Source: Tubiluchus corallicola
Lineage: Eukaryota; Priapulida; Priapulimorpha; Priapulimorphida; Tubiluchidae
Length of the DNA: 64,000 nt
Direction: 5' to 3'
NCBI GenBank assembly: GCA_030141605.1
Contig: JAQGDQ010000063.1
Coordinates: forward strand, 312,001 to 376,000
Part shown: piece after piece, positions 52,600 through 64,000 of the stretch
Layout: every line of letters starts with the position of its first letter
Position numbering within the stretch: position 1 is the first letter of the stretch
Notes under the pieces: model-generated
Databases searched by the model: none
The model's input: the letters and a program-made list of their open reading frames with translations, nothing else
What the model was told of the DNA's origin: nothing
Translations under genes and position numbers: made by a program

Positions 52600-55370
52600 C
52601 ATCTATATTAGTTTATAGCAATCTTAAGTGCATATCATACTCAGGTTAAAAGGAATTCCTGTTTCCTTTCATTTTAAATCTCCCGCGACACTAATCTGAC
52701 TGCGCCATTACGTTACGTCACGCAAACACACACACAGACAATGTAGGCAACATACACAGTTAGCAGGCTTAGCGAAGATGAGTTTAAATACTCTTTAGGT
52801 TGTTTGGGGTGCATAAACTGTTGTACAGTACTTCCTGTAGTTTCACGCATAACTTTTATCAATTTTCTGATTGCCTAAAACGATTTACTGGTGGCGGGTT
52901 AAGTTGCTAATTACAGTAGGCGCTGCTTAATAGACTAACTTTGGGACCGGCTTGTTTTGACCCAATTAACCAACTGAACCTATTAACCGATGGGTGTAGT
53001 ATTACAGGTATAGAAGCATGTGTCATCGGTTTACTATGCATTACAAAGCTTTTTAATGAATTTTAGAAATGAAGTAATACCTAAATTCCTTTATAAGTAC
53101 AGTTAAAAATCAGAAATTTTTTAAATATTAATTTATAAATTAATAACTATAATAATAATAATAATAATAATAATATAATAATTAAATAATAAAATTTATA
53201 AATATAAGTGAATTACCAATAAATTAAAAAGTATACTTTTCTAGACTTTTCTAAGTCTGATTACTTGCAAAAATTACAAAAATTGGGTGACAGATTCAAA
53301 GCAAAACCGCTACGCTAGCGTATTAACGCATGATAAACGTACCTGCTTACAAACAAAGCAGTACTTAACATGCTTGATTCTACATGTATACTAGTGCACA
53401 AAAGGGAAGTAAAGATGACATAAAGGTAAGAAAGGCTCTTTGGGCACATACAAAAGTCTTATTTTAAGTATGTGAAGGGAAAAAATGAGTCAATTAAGCG
53501 ATTGAGTCTATTAAGCAGCGCCTACTGTATTCTTAAAAACTATTGCTTCATGAGATGTCCAGGAAGAAATAGTAATAGCATCCCATCCGTGATTCACACA
53601 GTAACATCAACTGAACTTTGTTTCAGTTTCAACCTAAAAAGGACGTCCTTAGAACGGCAATTTTAATAAATTGCTGGTTGATAGAACCCACAGAAGAAAG
53701 TCTTTTAAAAAAGCAAAAGCCAATGGGCAAATGTCACATCAAATTTCTAAAACATTCAGGTTATCACAGTGATTTTCCGTACCGTAACAAATACGGAAAA
53801 CCATTATGATATCAGTATAGCAAGCACTAGATGACAATAAATCAATTACACCTGTGGTAAAAGTAAATTGATTCGCTGTACTTTGTGTTTCAGATTGAAG
53901 GTTCCTTAGACATATTTATTTAATGACACAATAAGTTTTGCCTGTGTTACAGCCATCTAAAAAGTTCACACTGCAGTCTACACATAACATTACACTGTAC
54001 CAATGTTTGTAAACAAAGACCAAAAAATGAGGGTGTGAATGTTGCAGCAGTTACACGGCGGCTCTCTACCGTTTCCAGTAGGCACTTTTGGTGCAATCCT
54101 TTCTCTTCTTAATAATGCCAGTTTTTTAGTCCTTGTTTTTATCTTCGCAGCTTTTTGTTTTTTCCTTGTCATCTATATCTCTAGATCGATTCCACATTTC
54201 TTTCTTAGCTGCATCACTTTCGATATGGACTCATTTAATTTAATCAATTTATCAATATGATCAGTATAGAAATAATCTGCAGTTGCCGTCAATATTTGTG
54301 GTCATACCACGTGATCAGTCACATGCTGACTTTTCGATTGGCGGTCTAAATGAAACATGTCTGTGCCAACGTTTACTGCAGAGATTGAAATATTTTACAA
54401 AAATTGGAGTAAACGTGAAAATTGGAGTATTTTATTCGCATAAGATACGCCTTTATGCTTAGGCGATATAAGTTTACAATGCGAGTTTTCTGAAACTTAC
54501 TTTATACTGCCCTTTAATACTAATAGGCTTTATTAAACTTAGCATAGCAAGAGTAAAATTTACGTTGCAACATATTAGAGAAAGAGAGAATATAAGTAAT
54601 ACCTAATACTTTTTTAAGCACAGAGCCTGAAAATCTAAAATACGTATTCTGAAACATTTTCAAAAAAATCTCGTTTTACAATTAAGTTAGCAATTTATTT
54701 ATGTGCTTTGGAGAATGCAGACGTCACTCTGCATACTACAGTACTAGTGAGCCATTTTTGTAGAGACTTCACCAGTGCGACGCACCGCTTGCGTACTACG
54801 CAGTATATGTGCCACACTATGGTGCAATACAATGGGTAATAATTTTTTGTGCAACACTCAAAGACAAAGCCATCAATAAAACAACTGACTACGTTCTGAC
54901 TGCGATAGAGATTGTATTATCCACTTCTCTTAAACGATGTAGCGGATATTACATTCTACGATTGCGATTATATGATGATGTTTGTGACTGGTATCAACGA
55001 AGTGTCTCCCAGTTACAACTCTTAAAGCTTTCGTTTAGGCTAACGTTTCGTTTTGTTTACTGTGATTTTTAAGACAGACTTCTTGTCTATACTGCCTGTA
55101 AGTATTAGCCATTAGCTGTTAATACTGAAAGCATGGCTACTCAAAACTGCGCACATGCTATTTGTGATTATTTCAAGTGAAATCGGCTACAAAAAGTATC
55201 TCGTTCTACAGCATTAGAAAACCTATGAAATTCTCTGTTTTACCCATACACTCTTTTAGCAAGTATTTCCACGGAAAAAATAAGGAAAAGTTTAAATGCT
55301 TGCTGACAGTCTTAAAGGAGTTTTTAGTACAGATGGTTAGGAGTGTATGTCTATGTCTATGTCTATGAGT
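52600..55370. other. gene-poor region
   Basis: No supported exon. A short (AAT)n run occurs at 53146-53175. The rest is AT-rich and unstructured. Confidence 0.4.
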
Positions 55371-55377
55371 GAGCATC

Positions 55378-55580
55378 GAACGTTCAAATTCGATTTGAAC
55401 CTAAAATTATAGATTTGGCTAATTCAATATTTCAACCACATATGTTCTTTATCATTAAAACATTTGAAACATCAGGAAATTAGCACAACTAACCGATACT
55501 TTTGTGCACACTTTTTAAACAAATCATTAATAGTGTTACTACAGAACAAAATCGAGTAATATTCAGCATCATTGTAAGAC
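55378..55580 (+). repeat. dispersed repeat, copy A
   Basis: About 200 bp beginning GAACGTTCAAATTCG and ending TTGTAAGAC, with a diverged direct copy at 57104-57300. About 90 bp further on (55668-55692) a GGTTCGATTCGAATTCG word is roughly the inverse of the start, so the element may be a small inverted-terminal-repeat element about 315 bp long. Confidence 0.7.
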
Positions 55581-56989
55581 AGGCAAACAGCTTTTTACTG
55601 GTGGCTGGAAAACTTGTTGGAAAATCTTTCAAAGTCAATTTGAGTTCGACTCAAAGTTGAAATGCTGAAATTCGGTTCGATTCGAATTCGCTTTCTGATA
55701 GAGAATGCATTTGTAAGGTTATGATTCAAACAATGATTAAACATTATGAACTATTAAGCAGAGTTTTCATGTTGATTGTTAAATGCTCATTAGCAGATTC
55801 ATTTGTTTGTGTGTTTTCGAAAACTTGTTTGTGCGAATCACACAGACTAAAGTTTTGAGCAATAATGGAAAAATTCGTAGGTCCTCATCTCCACTCATCA
55901 CATTGGAGCTATCCTGAAGGATTGCTAAAATGATATCCAAGAACATGTCATTGATCGGCATTCATAAGATAGGTTTGGCAACTGCACAACAAGTATTCAA
56001 GCATTTTAAGCTCAACACTGATCACATGAGTCACCAAAAATACTCCTGTGGGCAGTGCAAAACGCACAAAATTTTTACACTTGATATTGAGAGCTGATTC
56101 AGCAATCATGCAATAAATTGTTCTATTACTTCCTGCTTTTGTACACTATTACCAAAAAATTCTGTTACACACGTACTGCGCTTGATACTTCAAAAGTGCA
56201 GGCTGTGCGAGATACATGAGTTTCCACACCAAATTTTATGATTATATTAAGGGTATCACAGATCCTCTTTTGGTTCAGCAGTACTTTGACCAGATAAATT
56301 GTTTTGTAGTACACTGTACGCACTGTGTTTGTTCTCTCTAGCAAAAGGTCCTGTTACACACTGCACTAGTTCAACAAGAATAGAAGCACTAAATGTGTTT
56401 CTATCCTGCACGTCCTACGTGTTCATTGCTCACTAAAGTTAATGATTTCCATAAGAAATTCATGGATCATAATTGGCGTATACATATTTGTTGCCACGGA
56501 TCCATTTTTATCTAAAAATTTAGAATGTATACATTGTTGGGCAGATGTATTTGCATACTAAAATTATGATGTAACAATGTTAATAAGGCAGATCCATTAG
56601 CAGATGTAATCCACTGAAGAGAGGGCTGTGTTGGAAAGTGAAAAATTGAACCCCTCGGCTGTGTTTTGCGCAATTGCAGTATAATCAAATTAGTCCAAAA
56701 TGCAGCATGACCAGGACAAAAATAGTGTAAAGCTAGATTTTTGCACAGACACCCACAACATCATACAGAATAATACATCCAAAATCCCAACGCAAGTTTA
56801 AACGCAAAAAACTCAATTAGAACGCTTTTAAGATAGCATATATGTACCAGCTTTACACCATTTTTGTCCTAGTAACGCCTTATTTTGACGAAACTAAATG
56901 GCCCGTGGTATCAGTAGCACATCAATAGCCCGATCCTACAATGAAAACTATGGCTTCTAAATTCAGATAACTTTCAAAGATACCAGCTG

Positions 56990-57048
56990 CAACAACAATA
57001 ACAATGATTTGACAACAACAAGAACAACAACAGTCACAACAACAACTG
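56990..57048. repeat. (CAA)n-rich tract
   Basis: Irregular CAA/AAC triplets just upstream of repeat copy B. Confidence 0.8.
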
Positions 57049-57103
57049 TCATGACCACCGCACTTCCTGCTGTTCACAGTCCAGAAACTATGGGTGACAG
57101 CAT

Positions 57104-57300
57104 TGAACGTTGAACGTTTGAACCTAAAATTACGGATTCAAGCAATTCATCACTTCAACCATAAAATTTCATCATTAAAATGTTTGAAACGTCATGCAAT
57201 TAGTACAATTTAGCTGCTACAGCTGTGCTCAATTTTTAAACAAATTATTAGCATTCTACTGTAGAAAAAAATCGAGTAATATTCACAATCTTTGTAAGAC
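57104..57300 (+). repeat. dispersed repeat, copy B
   Basis: Matches copy A over its length (GTTTGAACCTAAAATTA, TCATTAAAA, AAATCGAGTAATATTCA) with substitutions and small gaps. It lies immediately upstream of the LINE at 57.4 kb. Confidence 0.75.
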
Positions 57301-57399
57301 CATTTTCTTCGATTGGTTCGAACATAAGTAAATACTGAAGGCTAGTAAATCACCAACATCATTCTGACGAATATCATCCTGAGTTATTTATAAACTTTG

Positions 57400-58400
57400 G
57401 AAGTAATTTGAAACATGCATTATTGAAGATTTTTAACAAGTCGTGGACCAATGGAATTCTACCGACAGATTGTACTTATGCAACTGTTAAGTTCGTCAGG
57501 AAACAAGGCAAGGCTGACTATATATTACGTACCCTTTTCTAACTATCCTATTAGCTTGACATCATTCATCTGCAAAATTATGGAAAGATTGGTACTTTTT
57601 AGATTAATCAAGGCAACTGATGTGTATAATATTATTGATCTACAACAAGATAGTTTTAGGACGTTTAGTTCAACAACTCACTTTGTTTTACGACTTCTAT
57701 AAAGTATATTTGATGGTTTTAACAATGGTAATAAAACAGTTCCTTGTTTCTTGGATTTGGAGAAAGCTTCTATGCCGGACTGTGTATGGCGAGATGGACA
57801 TCTTAACAAGCTATGTGGTGCTTGCATTACTGGCACATTGTGGCTGTGGATTATAGGTTTTTGTAATCAAACAGACGTGCTAGATGTCTAATTAATGGAT
57901 ATCAAGGGCCTGCATTTGTTTCTTCTATGGGTTTACCACAGGGGAGTGTTATTCAGCCAAGTTTATTCAACATTTTCGTACCTGATATGCTCAACTCTGT
58001 AGAGGGAAATCATTGCAAGTATGCAGATGACGGTAAGTTATGGTCCACTGCTCCGGATGTCATCAGTCTAGCTTCATTAGTTTGCTCTCACGTAGAACAT
58101 ATTATTAACTGGTGTTGTTTATGGTGTATGTCACTTAATATAAGTAAAACTGAAGTTAATGTGTTTAGTAGAGTTCTTCATATACTAACTAGTAATTCTC
58201 CTCGTGTTTTGTAATGTATTGCTAAAGCAAAACCAATTTCCAAAGCTACTTGGCATTACCCTAAATGAGAAATTAACCTTTCATCCCCACATTGTCAAAC
58301 TATCAATGACAGCTAGCAAAACTCTTTCAGTCATTAAAGAGATAAGAGGTATTATTAATGTGATGGTCCCCCATCTAGCAGATTACTGCCACTAATTATT
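57400..58400 (+). mobile_element. RNase-H-bearing LINE, reverse-transcriptase part
   Basis: Decayed ORF2 of a non-LTR element. It shows SLTSFICKIMERLVLFRLIK (fingers), a DLEKAFD-like block broken by a frameshift near 57750, MGLPQGSVIQPSLFNIFV, the catalytic YADD at 58020-58031 in KYADDGKLW, LNISKTEVNVFSR, and the thumb-region text KLLGITLNEKLTFHPHI. The core motif is intact, but stops and frameshifts lie between the blocks. It continues at 59450 after an interruption. Confidence 0.88.
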
Positions 58401-59450
58401 TTTCACTTTAAGTATTAACCTAAATGCTATCACGAATTGTTTACCTCCGATTGATAATATTGATGTATTGGTCCAAGCTTGTGCTGCCACCTTTAGTCAA
58501 GAGTAGCATTATCTTCGACGAAGTTATCCAATAAATGAAGCCATTTTCTGTTAAGCTACCTTAAATATGTAATTAGGCAGAAGAAGATGAAATTAATTTC
58601 GTTTCAACATTTTTATTTTTCAGAAAATATGTTTAGCAACAATTTTATCCATGACAATATTATGTCCAAGTTTGAACAAGTTTGTGAAAGCTTCGTCGCT
58701 GTACTATTGAGGTCACTTCACCCAGAACTCGTTTCTGATTGGTCGGCTAGCTTTCGAAGCCGGATATTAGGCGTATTGGCAGTGTAGAATGGCTGTGTTG
58801 AAAAATAGTCATATGTAACTAAATCATGGTTTCTTTCATACGATGATTGAACGAAAAATGGATGGTTTGTTCATTATTATGATCTTCTTATTTGTTGGTG
58901 AACGATGTTCTTCTTTGGCTGGTGAAACCTCGTCAGTTAGGCAATTGCTGAGAGACATTTGTTAAATTAGGCATTCATTACACAGCCTAATTACCTTTAC
59001 GTTGGATGAAGATACTGTCACCTTTGATGTCACGTTTGATGGTCTAAATCGCTCCCTTTCTGCGTGTGAACCCGGGGGAGATGATCTTCTCGTTATCTGA
59101 TCTCAAGAGATCCCATTCTGTGTCCCTGCCAGTTCGATGGGAAGCTGTGGAGACTTCCTGGAAAAGGCTACCTGCTGCCCACGAAATAGACTGAGAGAGA
59201 CGCTAACTTAGCCAACTTCCACTGGAGACCGAATTCTGCTGCATTACTACAACGTGTGTGAGAAAGGACCGGTCCTACCCAAATATTGGAGACCTCGCCT
59301 TGGTAAACTACTATTTTGTTATTGTTGTTTGCTGAAAGACTTGTTTTTTATAATGTCCTGTCCAATGTTCGCTCCGTAAATTGAAATAATAATCCTGACA
59401 CTTATCTATAAAAGCAAAAATAATTTGCCAACGTGTTTTATTGTCTCAGG
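58400..59450. other. ~1-kb segment interrupting the LINE
   Basis: LINE coding text stops at about 58390 (RGIINVMVPHL) and resumes at about 59452 with overlapping text (TINISTTHLLCIY). The segment between matches no LINE part I recognise. It has a possible acceptor at 58622 (ttttatttttcag) but no supported exon. Confidence 0.5.
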
Positions 59451-60694
59451 ATGTTACAATTAATATTTCAACTACACATCTACTTTGTATTTATGTTCAT
59501 TCGTTGGTGGACTATGATGTTATCATCTGGCAAGTTGCAGATTGTAAACATCTGGCTATGTTAGAGGCTGTTCAACGGAAGGCTTTACTTTTATGTCTGG
59601 ATCTTCCTTCAACTGCTGGTGTTGAAGTATTGGAAGTTGTCAGTAGTGCACCTCCGCTGGATCTGTGATTTTTTTGAACTTGCTGTTACAGAGCTTGCAA
59701 AAATTGAATCCAAATCAATACCTAATCCTCTGAAAGAACAACTAGAAGATTTTAAAGCAGTTGGCTAGGGTAATATCAGATGTGTTTCTCCTATGGCATA
59801 AGCTATTTTTTGCCACGGTAGATAGAAAAGCGTGGGAATGTTATAATTTCTCACGTGGTTATGGAAGTTGATTTCGTTCTATAAATAACAATTTTACATA
59901 TATTCATGTGGCTAAACCTAATTATTGGAATGTACTAGGATCCTCAAAGAATAGGTCAAAAGCACAAGAACTTCTTGGGAAAGCCTTTGTTTTAAATTCT
60001 TTAAGCAGTCTTTCAGATAATGCTGTTTTGCATTAAAAGATGGTTCTTGTCCTGACAATCCTGGACCATGTGCAGCAGGAGCAGTAATTTAGTCACATTT
60101 TCAGGAATTTTGTCAGATCAGTGAACTAGTAGCATTGCATGGAACCATTTTGTTAGCTGAACTCATTGCTATATTTGCTGTGTTACAGTTTGTTGCAGAA
60201 AAATTAATCTTTGTTGTTACAGATATTAAAAATGTTGCAGTTTTTTCAGTCGATGTTCAATAGACAATGTATCTTTACGATGCTCTAGTAACTATTACAA
60301 AGATCTATGTGACAGTACAAAAATTTATATTAAATTTCTTTATAGTATTGACATGTTAACTTTATATGGGTTACTGTAATATTGTAATATTATTGGTAAT
60401 GATCTGTCTGATTCCTTGGCTAAAAAAGCCGCCCATGATGCTCAATTTATGGATGTAAATTCCTGTATTTACACTTTGCAAGCTGTCAAGAATGCAAGCC
60501 GAAAAACTTTACTTCGTAAATGCCAATTTCAGTGAATCACTCTCCAAATGGTAGATTCTTCTATGTTTTGTGGGCGTCTGTGACCTTCAATAGAAGACTT
60601 GATTTTCCATCAAAGTCACAGTTTTCCAAACTTCTTCAATTACATACCTAAACTTAATTACTACCTTCATAAATGGCGCGCTTCCACATTAGAC
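59450..60694 (+). mobile_element. same LINE, connection and RNase H domain
   Basis: 59520-59668 reads DVIIWQVADCKHLAMLEAVQ, RKALLLCLDLPS and VSSAPPLD, then ELAKIESKSIPNPL. The RNase H domain begins KDGSCPDNPGPCAAGAVI at 60036 and ends with GNDLSDSLAKKAAHDA at 60395-60442. An RNase H downstream of the polymerase suggests an I-clade or related element. Stops are frequent. The text breaks off at about 60680 (LNYYLHKWR). Confidence 0.82.
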
Positions 60695-61089
60695 AACTTT
60701 AAAGAGACAACATAAATATTGTTGTTGTTGTTTCACAAAATAATAAGAGACTTCACAAAATAACAAAATTACACTATAAGCAAAGAGCTACATGTGGACT
60801 ATCAAACTGACACGTGTCAAATAGTCGGCGTATACAGAACCGCATAGCTTATATAAACTTTACGAAGGGGCCAGTTAACGGCCGATGCATATCAGGTCAG
60901 GTGATCAAGCCAGTGTAAAACTATATGTAAGAATACCACGTAAATAACCTACAGATCGACATGTACAGATTATTTATCAACAACAGGAAATATTAAGCAA
61001 ACTAAACGTATTTAAAGTAAAAAGAAAAGATTTTGAAGAAACAAAGCTGCAATGTTGATCAAAATAACTATAAAGATGAAAAATAACAA

Positions 61090-61180
61090 CAAAACCTAGA
61101 ATTGAACTCGCGACCTATGTGTCGCGGACCCTACAGAAAGTTTTTGTCCGAGAGTGTGCTTTATCAAAGGGATGTGCTGT
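61090..61180 (-). mobile_element. possible tRNA-derived SINE
   Basis: The minus strand ends GTCGCGAGTTCAATTCTAGG, a B-box-like T arm, and about 50 nt earlier has GATAAAGCACACTCTCGG, resembling the anticodon-side half of a type II (Ser/Leu) tRNA with a long variable arm. The A box is poor, so this is a relic and not a tRNA gene. Confidence 0.35.
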
Positions 61181-61632
61181 TATACAATATTTCCTGATAT
61201 ACAAGCTTACCTAATTTCAAGTTAGCTGATTTGTCTTGTGAAGTCGCTGACTAAGAAAATGTTGATATTGAGGCGATAATTAAAGATCTTTGTTCTTTTA
61301 TGGATAGCATTGAATGTTTAAACAAGCGGACACTATAATATTGCCCACGTTTCGTCAGCGTTGAGTCATATCACTGTATTCTCTTCAGCATTTAAGAAGA
61401 AATTTTCTGTTGTGATAAACAGCTTATATTGTGTTGATTTAAGCATTTACATGAACATTTTGTCGATAGACATTGATGAGGAGAAAATGTGTTCGAAAAT
61501 CTTTTAAACTCGATTCGAACTTTGAAATGCTGAAATTCGGTTCTATTCGAATGCAGAGTCACAAATTCTCATTCGATTCCAATGCCACAAAGTCAGCGGA
61601 TTCGACATGAAAGTAATATGTTTATCTATGGT

Positions 61633-62186
61633 TAGCGCCTAGTCGACCAGATAGTCTTTTCCGTTCGGCTCGGACCGCGGCGCTTTGTCCACTTTGAACA
61701 TTGTCTCTTGGGTCCCGACCATGGCTAAACGCTAGTGTAGTTATAGGTATTTTTGGTATCACCTTGGTACTATACATGCACAGAGATAGTATTTTGTTTT
61801 CGTTTTCAATTATCTTGTTGTATTGGACGGTTTATCACATTATAATGATGTCATGTGCGATGCGATTTTGTAGCTCTTTGACAACAACAATTATTAGGCT
61901 ATCTCCCAGTTATTTTTAAATTTTTCTCAATACTAAAGTTTTAGAATTTAGATCATTACACGAACATTACTTAACGATCAGCTTTGTTCGAATTTAAGTT
62001 GTAAATGACAATTATTGATGATTATTCTATTCCGAAATGCATGTGTGAAATGAAGCAGTGTTTAGCAGAGAGTTTAATTCATAAAAATATTGTTAATCCA
62101 ATTAATCGTTATCTGCACCAGTTCGTTTGTTTGCTTTTTTGTAGCTTAAGTAATTTTCATAACAAGTCTTGGCCTAATTCGGAAAA
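61633..62186 (+). promoter_or_regulatory. possible promoter/5'UTR of the CNK-like gene
   Basis: 61633-61690 is a small CpG- and GC-rich island (GTTCGGCTCGGACCGCGG) in otherwise AT-rich DNA, about 500 bp upstream of the SAM-domain start codon. No TATA box is evident. The assignment rests on position and composition only. Confidence 0.3.
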
Positions 62187-62244
62187 ATGTCATTAATTGA
62201 TGTCAGTCAGTGGAACAGCGAACAAGTGTTTAGTTGGATAAAAG
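62187..62244 (+). CDS. first coding exon of a SAM-domain protein, probably CNK
   Basis: The ATG at 62187 opens MSLIDVSQWNSEQVFSWIK, and a strong donor (AAAG|GTATGG) follows 62244 in phase 1. The peptide is helix 1 of a SAM domain (S-x-W-x-x-x-x-V-x-x-W-[IM]-KG). Its placement two to six residues after the initiator Met, with a split Gly at the exon end, is what the CNK (connector enhancer of KSR) family shows. CNK is a membrane-proximal scaffold in Ras-Raf signalling with SAM, CRIC, PDZ and PH domains. None of those later domains is in this window; the intron runs past the end. With 19 residues the family call is tentative: another protein with an N-terminal SAM domain is possible. Confidence 0.5.
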
Positions 62245-62914
62245 GTATGGCTAAAGACACGATGCATATATTTTTCCAAAGTTCTGTTTTAAATCTGAAA
62301 ATGAATATAGTAGAGTGGCAAAATAAAATTGTCACTGAAAATATTTAGCTAAATGATCTATTTTGAATTTGTTTATAACATTGTGTAAATGTCAACACTG
62401 GTTTGTAAAACTACTACATTGAGACAATTAAACATTTGTTAGAATAAATATTACCACACAATGGAGTGTTTTGTTAGCAGTGAGAAGTTGTTTGATGAGC
62501 TTCACAACTATTATTTTTGACAATACTTTACACTGTAGTAGTTGTTCTATGTTCTATGTTAGTATCAAAGCATAGTAAAATTGTTAATGATGAATCAACG
62601 GTAATAAGATAAATAAATACTCTCCAGTGACTAATATGATGTGAATAGGCTATTATTAGGTGTGAATCAAAATTTGACAAGAACAGTAGAACACCATATA
62701 TGTTGGTGTAATTCACTAATGATGCAATTCTAACCATTTCTCTACTTACTCTAAAACTACCTTATATCATGATTCCTTCTTCATTTCAACTCCACACTTC
62801 TGGAATGACCTTTCTGAAGATGTTAAAAATGCAGCATCCCTAGCATAATTAAAATTGACCATCTTGAGCAGTTCCAAACTTGCTTCTCTCCATCTTAATT
62901 TTACCTTTGTTGTA

Positions 62915-63245
62915 GACTGGGAAAATTCATCTTGCGAGCATGAGGCTAGGTACCAGTCTCTTAGCTGGTCATATGTTTGCAAATCATATTGCTGATTCTC
63001 TTAACTGTTTATGTGATGTCCCATTTGAGGATCCTAAACACTTCTTTCTAGAATGTCCCCGTTTCCACAATACTCGGTTCCTCACTATTAATCCCTTTCC
63101 AGTTACAGTTAATAATAACATTAACATTATACTGTATGGTGATATTAATCAGTCATCGTCTTTTAACAGAAATGTTACACTAACGTCTATCAATTTTTAT
63201 TGTGTTAAGCAAAAGATTTCAAAGTATGTAATTTACATTGTATGA
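62915..63245 (+). mobile_element. LINE ORF2 C-terminus, matching the element at 57.4-60.7 kb
   Basis: It reads TGKIHLASMRLGTSLLAGHM, then a Cys/His finger (NCLCDVPFEDPKHFFLECPRFH), the post-RNase-H end of this LINE type, then SSSFNRNVTLTSI to a stop at 63245. Its start abuts, in element coordinates, the point where the first part breaks off. Confidence 0.8.
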
Positions 63246-63880
63246 TCGTAATGTAGCATAATTCACACACTGCTCACCACATTATTAATTATATAGTTAA
63301 CAGGAAGTTGCCTTTTCATCAGCTGTAAAAAGTTTGTTTTTGCTTATCTGTTTTTTTCCAATCTTCTATTTAGAGATGTATTCGTAATTGTGGCACATAA
63401 ACTGGTTGCATCAAATGACTAAATTTTTAGCTAAGAGCATTTTCAGCTAAAACACCTTGTAACCTTAATAAATTTGTAGACCCTTGACGTTAATGCCGAT
63501 ATCTGAGTATCATTAATCATCCACTTCATTGTTTCATCTATCATATCCCTATATCATCTGCCTCCAACTAATCCTGGCCATTTTTTTTCTTCTTTGCACA
63601 TTTTTGCTTCTTGTTTTACATCAATATCGTATTTCTTAATGATTTTTAATACTGTGACTGTTGTCTAGTGAAAGGCTTTTATAACTTATAGTTTTTTTTA
63701 GAAACCTGTTAGCCAGTCTCTATGTACTGTCAGACAGTTTCAACTATTCATGTATTGTTTCAATTTTCACTGTACATCATTTTCAAATGATGTAATAACT
63801 GTTAAATTTTGTTTAGGATGCTTGAGCATTCGTCGTAACAAGCATTCTCGACAAATTTGTTTGTTTGTTTGTTTTTTAAA
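63246..63880 (+). mobile_element. presumed LINE 3'UTR with (TTTG)n tail
   Basis: Non-coding AT-rich sequence following the LINE C-terminus. It ends in a TTTG-unit run (about 63858-63878), the kind of short tandem tail many non-LTR elements carry. The boundary is inferred from the tail. Confidence 0.45.
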
Positions 63881-64000
63881 TAATCCAGTGGGCATCTATC
63901 TTTCAAAAGTAAGACAACATCGAGCTATGGCCAAGATTGTAAAGGAAGGTCAAAGTCAATCTCACAGTAATTTCTATCAATTTAACATGCTATTAACCAC
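63881..64000 (+). other. end of window, presumed intron of the CNK-like gene
   Basis: No exon is seen. Confidence 0.3.

Overview
The window is AT-rich animal nuclear DNA (roughly one third G+C by eye). Genes are broken into many small exons with GT-AG introns of about 0.1-2.3 kb, and the introns and spacers carry microsatellites, minisatellites and decayed retroelements. Gene content fits a bilaterian invertebrate: a DSCAM cell-adhesion receptor, a neurensin-like membrane protein, ethylmalonyl-CoA decarboxylase (ECHDC1) and probably the first exon of a CNK scaffold gene. I cannot place it to a phylum. All gene models are hand-made from splice sites, reading phase and protein-family resemblance; none is backed by transcripts or a database search.

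Positions 332-21320 (+) hold the 3' two thirds of a DSCAM gene in 27 exons, all joining in phase to give 1,373 residues. Domain order is Ig7-Ig8-Ig9, FN3 1-4, Ig10, FN3 5-6, one membrane segment and a ~360-residue cytoplasmic tail ending in a PDZ ligand (T-F-V). This is the canonical DSCAM order; Ig1-6 lie upstream of the window. The introns hold a BEL/Pao relic, a Gypsy-like LTR remnant with a tRNA-Leu primer site, a 20-bp minisatellite, a foldback element and a possible 207-nt in-frame cassette exon.

Positions 23783-29918 (+) hold an unrecognised gene of about 8 exons (about 1,035 residues): a helical charged N-terminus, then a long disordered proline-, serine- and glutamine-rich region with a basic poly-Arg cluster near the C-terminus. 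Between 33.0 and 36.3 kb is a cluster of degenerate LINE pieces, including two copies of one 3' tail in inverted orientation. A neurensin-like gene with its coding region in one exon lies at 39022-39825 (+). After a poor stretch, ECHDC1 lies on the minus strand (49780 to 46861, three coding exons) with an old minus-strand reverse-transcriptase relic just downstream.

From 50.5 kb to the end the window is mostly decayed non-LTR retrotransposon: a CR1-like relic (50.5-52.0 kb), a 279-bp period direct repeat, two copies of a small repeat (55.4 and 57.1 kb), and an RNase-H-bearing LINE (57.4-60.7 kb) whose apparent continuation reappears at 62.9 kb. Between the two LINE parts lies a short exon (62187-62244, +) encoding the start of a SAM domain, most like the first exon of CNK. 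If so, a new gene begins here and runs out of the window.
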